Assembly (NCBI GenBank): GCA_017552495.1
Contig: JAFZPW010000093.1
Coordinates: 1 to 12,271, forward strand
DNA from: Clostridia bacterium
Lineage (GTDB): Bacteria > Bacillota > Clostridia > Oscillospirales > Butyricicoccaceae
Direction: 5' to 3'
Length of the DNA: 12,271 bases
Every line of letters starts with the position of its first letter. The stretch's first letter is position 1. Shown piece by piece: positions 1 through 6,618 of this stretch. A program made the translations under genes and the position numbers. Below the pieces are notes generated by a model. The model made no database searches, was not told the DNA's origin, and saw nothing but the letters and a program-made list of their open reading frames with translations.

Positions 1-1878
1 ATCAGCGCCGAGGAACTGGATATGTCGGGCTTTTCTTTGGGCCTGAACCCCGCTAAGCTGAGCGCCGCGCAGGACAGCGGCGAGGAGCCCAAAGCGCGGC
101 TGTTTGCCGATTATCAGGACATCGAAAGCAGCGAGGCGCTGGCCAGCAGCATCAAGAAAAACAATCTTTCGGCCTTTAAGACCTGGCTGGACGATCCGAA
201 AAATGAGATCCGGCAGCATTTGGGCGAAAACGGCGTGGTTTACGGCTATGATGTGTCGTTCTCGGTGTATACCAAGGACAAGGACGGCGTGATCGTGGAC
301 ACAGCCGCCAGTCTGGACGATCTGGCGGGCGATATGTCTGCCGACGTGTCCATAGGCGGCAGCAGCTTGATAATTTCCGGCATGCAGAGCGGCACAGGCG
401 CGAAAAACCTTTCGCAGCTCATGCCCGGCGCCGGAGGCGAGCTTGTCAGCCCGGTGGTCACCGACAGCTATGAGCTGCTGGCGGGGACGTGGCCCGCGGC
501 ATACGATCAGGCGGTGCTGGTGCTCGACCGGAACAACGCCCTTTCGGCGGGGACGCTGTATCAGCTCGGCCTGATGACCGCCGGCGAATATACCGCCGCG
601 CAGAACGCGATCAAAGCGGGGGGCGAAGCCGAAAAACAAAGCTGGGATTTTGCCCAGCTCCTGTCCAAGTCCTTTTATTTGGTGCCCGCCTGCGACCGGT
701 ATGTCCTGCAGGAGGACGGCACCTTTGCCGCTGCAGGCGACACCGCGCCCGAGCTGGAAAAGCTGCTGGAGGGGGCGCTGGAGCTGAAGATCAGCGGCGT
801 GATCCGCCCCAAAGAGGATGCCGCCAACGCCGATTTGACCGCGCCGGTGGGCTATACCGCCGCGCTTACCGACTATATCATCGCCCGCACCGACGGGAGC
901 CCCGTGGTGACGGCGCAGGAAAAGGCGCCGGAGACCAATGTGCTCACTGGGCTGGCCTTTGCGCCCGCGTCCGATGGAGAAAAGGCAGCCGACGCCGCGG
1001 CCTTTGTTTCCGGGATGGGGATGACGGACAAGGCAAAGCTGTATACCGTCCTCCCGTATTACGGCGTTTCCTTTGCGCAGGAGCTCCCCGAAACCGCCCC
1101 CGCAGAGGGCGGCCTTGATCTCGCGGCCTATGATCCCGCGGGAGGAACGGCCGCCATGCCCATGGGCGAGAGCGCCATGGCCGCGGCGCTGGACCGCTGG
1201 CTGGAGGAAAGCCCCGAGCAGGAGATTTTGCTGATGCTCTATGAGCAGTTTTTGGGCGACGCCTCTTACGCCGCCAACATGGAGGCCTTCGGAAAGGTGC
1301 GCTATGACGCGCCGTCCTCCATCAGCATTTATGCCGACACTTTTGAAGATAAAGAAGTCATCGCGGACGCCATCACTCGCTATAACGAGGGAGTGGCCGA
1401 GGAAAACCGCATCACCTATACCGACTATGTGGCCCTGCTCACCGGTTCCATCACCTCTATCGTAGACGTGATTTCCTATGTGCTCATCGCTTTCGTGGCG
1501 GTGTCGCTGGTGGTGTCCTGCATTATGATCGGCATCATCACCCATATCTCGGTGCTGGAGCGCACCCGGGAGATCGGCATTTTGCGGGCGCTGGGCGCCT
1601 CCAAACGCAACATTTCCCAAGTGTTCAACGCCGAAACGGTAATCATCGGTCTGTTTTCCGGCATGCTGGGCGTGGCCGTTTCGGCTCTGATTGCCGTTCC
1701 CATCAACGTGATTCTGCGTGTGTTGATCCACCACGGGCAGGCGCCCAAGGCGGCGCTGCCGCCGCTGAGCGCGCTGATTTTGGTGGTTCTCAGCGTGGGG
1801 ATCACCGTGCTGGGCGGTCTTATCCCGGCGAAAAAAGCCGCCCGCAAGGATCCCGTCATCGCCCTGCGAACGGAATAA
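1..1878 (+). CDS. FtsX-type ABC transporter permease, C-terminal part (5' truncated by window)
   Basis: The reading frame is open from base 1, so the true start lies outside the window; the ATG at 22 is only the first internal Met. About the first 485 residues form a large, mostly hydrophilic, Ala/Gly/Asp-rich part, presumably extracytoplasmic. A classic FtsX/MacB-type permease domain follows: a membrane segment encoded near 1465-1545, then the conserved cytoplasmic loop containing ERTREIGILRALGASKRNI (about 1555-1615), a second segment near 1639-1730, and a third near 1770-1830 running into the ending AARKDPVIALRTE. This last-three-helix architecture and the DPVxALRTE tail are typical of Firmicutes MacB-like export systems, often fused to an N-terminal ATP-binding domain. 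The fusion is my inference, because that part is not in view. Such transporters move lipoproteins, peptides or antimicrobials, or act mechanically on the envelope; the substrate cannot be read from the sequence. A strong hairpin terminator follows. Confidence 0.93.
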   Translation: MSAEELDMSGFSLGLNPAKLSAAQDSGEEPKARLFADYQDIESSEALASSIKKNNLSAFKTWLDDPKNEIRQHLGENGVVYGYDVSFSVYTKDKDGVIVDTAASLDDLAGDMSADVSIGGSSLIISGMQSGTGAKNLSQLMPGAGGELVSPVVTDSYELLAGTWPAAYDQAVLVLDRNNALSAGTLYQLGLMTAGEYTAAQNAIKAGGEAEKQSWDFAQLLSKSFYLVPACDRYVLQEDGTFAAAGDTAPELEKLLEGALELKISGVIRPKEDAANADLTAPVGYTAALTDYIIARTDGSPVVTAQEKAPETNVLTGLAFAPASDGEKAADAAAFVSGMGMTDKAKLYTVLPYYGVSFAQELPETAPAEGGLDLAAYDPAGGTAAMPMGESAMAAALDRWLEESPEQEILLMLYEQFLGDASYAANMEAFGKVRYDAPSSISIYADTFEDKEVIADAITRYNEGVAEENRITYTDYVALLTGSITSIVDVISYVLIAFVAVSLVVSCIMIGIITHISVLERTREIGILRALGASKRNISQVFNAETVIIGLFSGMLGVAVSALIAVPINVILRVLIHHGQAPKAALPPLSALILVVLSVGITVLGGLIPAKKAARKDPVIALRTE

Positions 1879-1887
1879 AAGCAAAAA

Positions 1888-1905
1888 GCGCCCCGCATGG
1901 GGCGC
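1888..1905 (+). other. Hairpin just after the permease gene
   Basis: A perfect 7-bp stem GCGCCCC/GGGGCGC (1888-1894 with 1899-1905) around the loop GCAT starts ten bases after the permease stop codon. It has no U-tract, so alone it is not a good intrinsic terminator. It probably protects the 3' end or assists the terminator that follows directly. Confidence 0.6.
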
Positions 1906-1912
1906 CAGACAG

Positions 1913-1950
1913 AAAAGACGGCCGAGGGAAAACTCGGCCGTCTTTTGCTT
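1913..1950. terminator. Strong, potentially bidirectional intrinsic terminator
   Basis: A perfect 14-bp stem (1913-1926 pairs with 1933-1946) encloses the six-base loop GGAAAA. Because the stem begins AAAA and ends TTTT, it presents a U-tract to transcripts on either strand. It ends the permease transcript on the plus strand and could stop any minus-strand readthrough coming from the lipoprotein gene downstream. Confidence 0.92.
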
Positions 1951-2032
1951 TGCACGATCGCGATATCCCTGATCGCTCATTTAGAAATCGTCGGTGAAGA
2001 TGCACAAGGGAAAGGCAAACGCTTGGCATAAC

Positions 2033-2061
2033 AAAAGGCCGCGCCCATAAGAGGCACGGTC
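2033..2061 (-). terminator. Probable terminator of the small lipoprotein gene
   Basis: On the minus strand GACCGTGCC (2061-2053) can pair with GGCGCGGCC (2045-2037), with one mismatch and one G-U wobble, followed by TTTT at 2036-2033. It lies about 35 bases beyond the stop of the lipoprotein gene, the right place for its terminator. The imperfect stem and short U-tract keep this tentative. Confidence 0.55.
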
Positions 2062-2096
2062 TTCAGTCTGTGCTGTATCAGTTATTTCGTGACAGG

Positions 2097-2429
2097 TTAT
2101 CTCAATTCCACAAGTACAGCATCTTCAATCGGAAAATAATCGTTTAAATTACTACTTAACCCAGAGGCTTTCCATGCCTGTGCAAAAGATAGTTCTTCTA
2201 AATTGCTTAGATATACGAATGTGGAATCCTTAACAGCATTTGACATTCTTCCGCTGATTTCCAAACGATATTTGTAATATAAATCTTCGCATTTCCAAGT
2301 GCCATCGCTCATTTTATAATAGGGTCTAAGCCCATCTATTTCCTCCTCTACGGACGCCTTCTTTTTGCCACAACCTGTGATTACCATAGTTAAGCAAAGC
2401 ACCATTGCAAAAATTGCTATCTTTTTCAT
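2097..2429 (-). CDS. Small orphan lipoprotein of unknown function
   Basis: The 110-residue product begins with a textbook lipoprotein signal: a KK n-region, a hydrophobic core and the lipobox ITGC with lipidated Cys20. After it comes a Lys-rich linker (GKKKAS) and a mature domain of about 85 polar residues rich in Tyr, Ser and Glu. I do not recognise a family. It should be anchored to the outer face of the membrane. The start is set by GAGGGAG at 2444-2438, eight bases before the ATG. It is a single-gene unit with a promoter at 2490-2518 and a probable terminator at 2033-2061, convergent with the permease gene. The DNA is visibly AT-rich, with AT-ending codons, unlike every neighbour, which suggests acquisition from another genome. 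The coding call is firm because of the signal peptide, RBS and promoter; the function is unknown. Confidence 0.85.
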   Translation of the reverse strand: MKKIAIFAMVLCLTMVITGCGKKKASVEEEIDGLRPYYKMSDGTWKCEDLYYKYRLEISGRMSNAVKDSTFVYLSNLEELSFAQAWKASGLSSNLNDYFPIEDAVLVELR

Positions 2430-2489
2430 TGTATCAACTCCCTCAAAAGGATAGGATGGATCAAACCGCTATTTATTCCAACTTTTTAC

Positions 2490-2518
2490 ATTTTAGCATA
2501 TCTTTTTGCTTTTAGCAA
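2490..2518 (-). promoter_or_regulatory. Sigma-A-type promoter of the small lipoprotein gene
   Basis: On the minus strand TTGCTA (2518-2513) and TAAAAT (2495-2490) are separated by exactly 17 bases. The bases before the -10 give TGCTAAAAT, an extended -10. Transcription would start near 2483, leaving a leader of about 55 bases that contains the GAGGGAG ribosome binding site. Confidence 0.75.
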
Positions 2519-2751
2519 GGCATACGGGGTAGTCGAAGCCGTTTCTCAACTACGTTCCAGGTTTGTTCTTGCAGATGTTCATATCTGGCGTGCAGTTTGG
2601 TGAAAATGACGGAGATTCAGGTCACCAACCGAAAGGGTAAAGGGACATCGGGATTGCCGGAGATGGCGCGCCCTTTCCTGCACAATCGTGCCAGCTCCTC
2701 TTGCGAGGGGGAATCCGGAAAAGACAAGGCGCTCTTGGACAGAAGGGGCTG
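2519..2751. other. Intergenic stretch with an in-frame extension of the PLC-family gene
   Basis: Together with the promoter and leader at 2430-2518 this forms a 322-base gap between two minus-strand genes. No independent gene with an RBS is visible. On the minus strand, directly after the TGA stop of the PLC-family gene (2754-2752), the same frame stays open for 44 codons to a second TGA at 2619-2617, and its translation looks protein-like (it includes SQEELARLCRKGRAISG). It may be a relic of a longer coding region. Closer to the lipoprotein promoter nothing recognisable is seen. No convincing terminator for the mtaB operon was found here. Confidence 0.4.
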
Positions 2752-3516
2752 TCATTTGCGGGGTTGAATGGGCGCTTGTCCTCTTCGCAGATCCAAGTTT
2801 CGTTTGGTCGCTTCGATCGCGTTTGTGGAGAGCATGACGGCGCGGTCAAGAAATCCGTTGTATTCTTCTCTTGAAAAGGCCACAAAAGGAAACGCTCCCG
2901 CTTCCGATGCGGGCATATCATACATAAGCCTGACCTTTTTGGGAATGGCGCCCTTGGGAAGATAATCAAGATAATCCGGAAAACTCGCCAGATCTTTTAT
3001 TTCTGTAAAATATCCCGATTCGGGGTGCGTATCCAGATATTCTCTTTCGATCACACAAAAATCCTTATTCTGATTCTCGCGGTGCGGGAAAATTCGCTTG
3101 AAATTATCCCAGGTTTCCTCCATCCCCTTGGATTTTTCAAGCACGCCCGGAATGTTCTTTGCGCGGGCCCACGCTGCAGCAACCCGGGTTACCTCCCGAA
3201 CCGTTCGCTGCATCTCGGCATCGGTAATCAAATGCGCGTAATAGCCGAGCAAAAAAGACAGCTCCTCTTCGGAGGCGATCCGTTCCGCCCGTTCCATGAT
3301 GTATGCGTCCCGGAACCTGACGCAGTCGGATGCGTTTTTTCTTTTGCCGACCATCCAATGCGTCACCTGTCTGGAGGGGGTGAAGTCCGTCCAATCGTCA
3401 TTCGGGATATTGCAGTCGGGCGCAATACTGCCGACGCAGAAGGCGTGTCTTTTGAGCCACGGCAACGATTCCAGCACCCGGTCCGCAACAATTAAATGGG
3501 ATACCCACTGTGCCAT
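2752..3516 (-). CDS. Zinc-dependent phospholipase C-family protein
   Basis: The 254-residue protein opens with the hallmark of the zinc-dependent phospholipase C/S1-P1-like family: AQWVSHLIVADRVLESL with an early His (H7), then GSIAPD (29-34), VTHWM with H53, and LLGYYAHLITDA with H95 and D99. These His and Asp residues are the likely metal ligands by family analogy. No signal peptide or membrane segment is seen, so unlike the secreted clostridial toxins it should be cytoplasmic. Lipid hydrolysis is unproven for this subfamily, and another phosphoester substrate is possible. The start is supported by AGGAG at 3530-3526, nine bases before the ATG. It is the last gene of a minus-strand operon, 48 bases after the methyltransferase/GNAT gene. 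The frame continues 44 codons past its TGA stop; family members I recall end near residue 240, so this stop looks natural. Confidence 0.82.
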   Translation of the reverse strand: MAQWVSHLIVADRVLESLPWLKRHAFCVGSIAPDCNIPNDDWTDFTPSRQVTHWMVGKRKNASDCVRFRDAYIMERAERIASEEELSFLLGYYAHLITDAEMQRTVREVTRVAAAWARAKNIPGVLEKSKGMEETWDNFKRIFPHRENQNKDFCVIEREYLDTHPESGYFTEIKDLASFPDYLDYLPKGAIPKKVRLMYDMPASEAGAFPFVAFSREEYNGFLDRAVMLSTNAIEATKRNLDLRRGQAPIQPRK

Positions 3517-3564
3517 ACAGTTCCGCTCCTATCCAATCAAAAGGTTCTTCCGGTTTCCACCGAC

Positions 3565-5229
3565 TCACCTGTTTTTCTGATAGGCCAGGCGGGGCGTGCC
3601 GTCGCTGCACAGGATGACGCCGCAGTAGGCAAAGCCGCTCTTTTCCAGCGTGCGGCGCATGAGGACGTTGCTTTCGTGGGTGTCGATGCGGATGCAGCCG
3701 CACAGGTCGAGGCACCATTCCAGACAATAGCGCCCCAGTCCGGGGAAGCCTGCCTTGGCGGCGATGCGGTGAACAGCGCCGTAAGGCCGGTCGTCGAGCC
3801 ACGCGCCGTCAATGGAGGCGTAGGTGGGATCGGCGCCCCAGATCAGAGCAAAGACCGCCAGCAGCGCCCCGTCCTGCTCATAAACAAAACTGTTGCCCAG
3901 ACGGATATCCTGCGCGATCATGTCCCGGGCAGGATAATTTCCCGTCCATTGGGCGGTGTTGCCGCTCTCCCGCATCCGGGCGCGGCCTTCCGCGTAAAGG
4001 ATCATGATTTCCTCCAGATCGGCGGGGACGGCCCGGCGGATGCGTCCGCGGGAATAATCGGGCCGCACGGGAGCGCCGCCGGAAAGCAGACGGTGCAGCG
4101 TATGCTTTCCGTCCAGAACGGAGAGCAGATTTTCTGCTTCATGCAGGGCTTTTTGCCGCTTTTCTTCCGAAGGGCGGGCCTTTTTCGCCCGGATGAGCAG
4201 GTTTTTCGGAGAATGCTCCAGGTCGATGAACTCCAGGACCTGCACCTCATAGCCCCGGCTTTCCAGCAGCTTGGCCCGCACGGCGTCGGTGGCGAGGGCG
4301 CAGAAGCGCTCCTTCAAGATGCCGTAGCCCGTAACGGGGGGGAACGCGTCTTTGTCCACAGAGAGATTGAGCTCGTGCTGGCAGCAGGGGACGGAAAGGA
4401 TGTATTTCGCACCCCATTCTGCCGCGTGGAACAGGGCGTGATCGGTGGCGGTATCGCAGGCATGGAGGGCGATGACCATATCCGGTGCGCGGGGGGCGCG
4501 ATAGTCCCGGATGTCGCCGCAGAGAAAGCGCAGGCCGGTATAACCGTATTTTTCCGCCACCGCGCCGCAATGCTCGATCACGTCCTGCTTGAGGTCAAGG
4601 CCCACGATCTCGGCTTTGCGGCCCAAAATTTCGGTGACGTAGTAATAAACGATAAAGGTGAGATAGGATTTTCCGCAGCCGAAGTCGATGATGGAAACGG
4701 TCTCGGCGGGATCTTTTGCCAGACAGTCGTCGAGAAACTCCAAAAAGCGGTTGATCTGCTTGAATTTGTCGTATTTCGCCTTGACCACCCGCCCGTCGGG
4801 GGTCAGCACCCCCAGATCCACCAGCGGCGGCACGATCCGTCCCTCGGGGATGAGATACTTTTTGCTGCGGTTGTGGGCGGCGGGACGGTCGAGGGCGGGC
4901 TTTGCCTCCTGCCTTTGAAAAAAGAGCTTGCCCTTTTTTGAACGCTTCAGGCAAAAGACCGCGCCCCGGCAGGTAGCGTCCAATTGGCCGTATTGCGCCA
5001 TCAGTCTTTCCAGTGCGTCTGCGGCCTGATGCATGGGGAGGTTTTCGTGAAAGGCCTGGGTGGCGGTGAACTTTTCCAACTGCAGGAGGCTTTCACCCCG
5101 GATCTCCACCGGACGGCCCACGATCCTTTTGTATTCCGCGCCCGGACGGGGATTGCTCACCGTCAGGCGGACAAGGGGCAGGGAGAGGATCTCCTCCAGA
5201 CCCTGCTTCAGCGTTTCGATTTTATTCAT
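3565..5229 (-). CDS. SAM-dependent methyltransferase fused to a GNAT acetyltransferase
   Basis: The 554-residue protein has two domains. Residues about 145-350 are a class I SAM methyltransferase of the Methyltransf_32 type: motif I IIDFGCGKSYLT (180-191), the acidic SAM-binding motif GLDLK (210-214), HACDTATD (256-263) and PCCQHE (281-286). Residues 1-145 are a family N-terminal extension. After a charged linker (350-395), residues about 396-554 form a GNAT N-acyltransferase: IRRAVPADLEEIM at its start, GLGRYCLEWCLDL as the likely acetyl-CoA helix region (497-509), and THESNVLMRRTLEKSGF (517-533) near its end. Its ATG lies inside the mtaB stop region (8-base overlap) with AGGAGA at 5243-5238, so the two genes are translationally coupled. 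Relatives of the methyltransferase domain are suspected RNA methyltransferases, and coupling to mtaB fits that, but the substrate is inference. The acetylation target is unknown. Confidence 0.88.
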   Translation of the reverse strand: MNKIETLKQGLEEILSLPLVRLTVSNPRPGAEYKRIVGRPVEIRGESLLQLEKFTATQAFHENLPMHQAADALERLMAQYGQLDATCRGAVFCLKRSKKGKLFFQRQEAKPALDRPAAHNRSKKYLIPEGRIVPPLVDLGVLTPDGRVVKAKYDKFKQINRFLEFLDDCLAKDPAETVSIIDFGCGKSYLTFIVYYYVTEILGRKAEIVGLDLKQDVIEHCGAVAEKYGYTGLRFLCGDIRDYRAPRAPDMVIALHACDTATDHALFHAAEWGAKYILSVPCCQHELNLSVDKDAFPPVTGYGILKERFCALATDAVRAKLLESRGYEVQVLEFIDLEHSPKNLLIRAKKARPSEEKRQKALHEAENLLSVLDGKHTLHRLLSGGAPVRPDYSRGRIRRAVPADLEEIMILYAEGRARMRESGNTAQWTGNYPARDMIAQDIRLGNSFVYEQDGALLAVFALIWGADPTYASIDGAWLDDRPYGAVHRIAAKAGFPGLGRYCLEWCLDLCGCIRIDTHESNVLMRRTLEKSGFAYCGVILCSDGTPRLAYQKNR

Positions 5230-6511
5230 ATACGATCTCTCCTGTCAGCGTGGCGTCCCGAAGCCCGGAGATGCGGACGGGCAGGACCTGGTTGTGCAGA
5301 TTTTCGCCCCTTGCCCGCACCAGACAGTATTCGGGGATGTGCCCGGTGAAAACGCCCGGCTCCTCCTCCTGCTCAAAAAGCACGGGACGGACAAGGCCGA
5401 TCCTGCTTTGCAGATAATTCCGTTCCAGCGACTCACAGCGGCGGGCAGCCTCAGCCGCCCGCAGAGCTTTTTGCGCGTTTGGCACCTGCCCAGGCAGGTC
5501 GTAACCCCGGGTGCCCTCCCGGCGGGAATAGGGGAAAACGTGGACTTTGCACAGCCGGCATTCCTCTACAAAGGCAAGGCTTTCCTGAAAATCGGCCTCG
5601 GTCTCACCGGCAAAGCCCACGATCAGGTCGGTGGTGATGGCGCAGTCGGGCATTCGCGCCCGTAAAAGGTCGCAGGAAAGACGATAGCGGGCGGAATCAT
5701 ATTTCCGGTTCATGGCCTTCAGCGTTTTGTCACAGCCGCTTTGCAGCGAAAGATGGAAATGGGGGCAGAGATTGGGCAAAGCGGCACAGCGAGCGGCAAA
5801 ATCCTCCGTCACCGTACGGGGCTCCAGACTGCCCAGCCGGACGCGGGCGCGGGGCGCGGCGGCGCAAACGGCCTCGATCAGGTCGATGAGGGCGGGCCGG
5901 CCGGGCAGGTCGCGGCCATAAGCGCTGATCTCGATGCCGGTAAACACGATCTCCCGGTATCCCTCGGTCCCCAGACGGCGGGCTTCGTTTACCGCGTCGT
6001 CAAAAGGCATGCTCCGCTCGGGACCCCGGGCATAGGGGATGCGGCAATAGGTGCAGAAGTTCTGGCACCCGTCCTGTACCTTCAAAAGCGCCCGGGTGCG
6101 GCCCGAAAGCCCGCCTGCAGGAAGCAGGTCAAAGCCGGGCTTTTCTCCGTGCCACAGGTCGGTGACGCCGTCCCGGGACAGTCCCTCGGCCAGGGAAAGC
6201 ACCCGGCTCTTGTCCGCCGTACCGATGACGGCGTCGGCCCCGCACAGGGTCTTTGCCTCCTCGGGCTTGACCTGAGCATAGCAGCCGCAGAGGATCAGGC
6301 GGGCGTCTGGATTGATCTTTTTGCAGCGGCGGGCGGCGTTGCGGGATTTTTTGTCCGAAAGAGCCGTTACCGTGCAGGTGTTGACGATATAAACGTCGGC
6401 GGGGGCGTCAAAGGGGACGAGGGTATGTCCGTGCCCGGTAAAAAGGCGCTCCAGCGCCTGCGTTTCAAATTGATTGGCTTTGCAGCCCAGCGTGTAAAAC
6501 GCAACTTTCAT
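5222..6511 (-). CDS. mtaB: tRNA t6A37 methylthiotransferase MtaB
   Basis: This radical-SAM iron-sulfur enzyme converts t6A to ms2t6A at position 37 of tRNAs reading ANN codons. With the ATG at 6511 it is 429 residues. The UPF0004 domain carries C10 (TLGCKANQFETQ), C46 (NTCTVTALSDKKSR) and C77 (CGCYAQ), the ligands of the auxiliary cluster. The radical-SAM motif CxxxCxxC is at C149, C153 and C156 (VQDGCQNFCTYCRIPYARG). About the last 55 residues form a TRAM-like RNA-binding domain. The NTCTVT signature and CKANQ separate it from MiaB and RimO. A longer frame with a TTG start at 6559 is unlikely: that TTG lies in the -35 box of the promoter, while GGTGATC (6524-6518), fully complementary to the 16S anti-SD, sits five bases before the ATG at 6511. 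It is the first gene of a three-gene operon and overlaps the next gene by 8 bases. Confidence 0.95.
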   Translation of the reverse strand: MKVAFYTLGCKANQFETQALERLFTGHGHTLVPFDAPADVYIVNTCTVTALSDKKSRNAARRCKKINPDARLILCGCYAQVKPEEAKTLCGADAVIGTADKSRVLSLAEGLSRDGVTDLWHGEKPGFDLLPAGGLSGRTRALLKVQDGCQNFCTYCRIPYARGPERSMPFDDAVNEARRLGTEGYREIVFTGIEISAYGRDLPGRPALIDLIEAVCAAAPRARVRLGSLEPRTVTEDFAARCAALPNLCPHFHLSLQSGCDKTLKAMNRKYDSARYRLSCDLLRARMPDCAITTDLIVGFAGETEADFQESLAFVEECRLCKVHVFPYSRREGTRGYDLPGQVPNAQKALRAAEAARRCESLERNYLQSRIGLVRPVLFEQEEEPGVFTGHIPEYCLVRARGENLHNQVLPVRISGLRDATLTGEIVYE

Positions 6512-6530
6512 AGTTCGATCACCGTTTCTT

Positions 6531-6559
6531 ATTGTAACGGAAACGGCGGCAATTTGCAA
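6531..6559 (-). promoter_or_regulatory. Sigma-A-type promoter of the mtaB operon
   Basis: On the minus strand TTGCAA (6559-6554) and TACAAT (6536-6531) are separated by 17 bases. Transcription would start near 6524, giving a very short leader of roughly a dozen bases that is almost entirely the ribosome binding site GGTGATC. The -35 box is a palindrome, so it also reads TTGCAA toward the divergent carboxypeptidase gene, but I see no good plus-strand -10 at the matching distance. Confidence 0.75.
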
Positions 6560-6618
6560 ATACTTCCGCTGTTTTTCGCATAGAAATGGACAAAACGGAG
6601 AATTAGGAGGAGTCAGAA

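Noticed and set aside
2693..2715. Hairpin near 2696-2711 as terminator of the mtaB operon
   Set aside because: Only about six pairs including a wobble can form, and no T-run follows on the minus strand.
2752..2754. TGA as a selenocysteine codon in the PLC-family gene
   Set aside because: No convincing SECIS-like hairpin is visible directly after it, family members end near this point, and no selenocysteine machinery is in the window.
2622..2969. Minus-strand frame of 115 codons overlapping the 3' end of the PLC-family gene
   Set aside because: It is out of frame with a clearly conserved gene over most of its length and lacks a ribosome binding site.
3496..4941. Plus-strand open frame of 481 codons opposite the methyltransferase/GNAT gene
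   Set aside because: It lies antisense to a gene with clear domain motifs; its translation shows no family motif and it has no proper RBS. GC-rich codon usage leaves such antisense frames open.
6554..6590. A plus-strand promoter for the carboxypeptidase gene sharing the palindromic TTGCAA as its -35
   Set aside because: No acceptable -10 lies 16-18 bases downstream; the nearest candidates (CATAGA, TAGAAA) are poorly spaced. The promoter of this gene remains unlocated.
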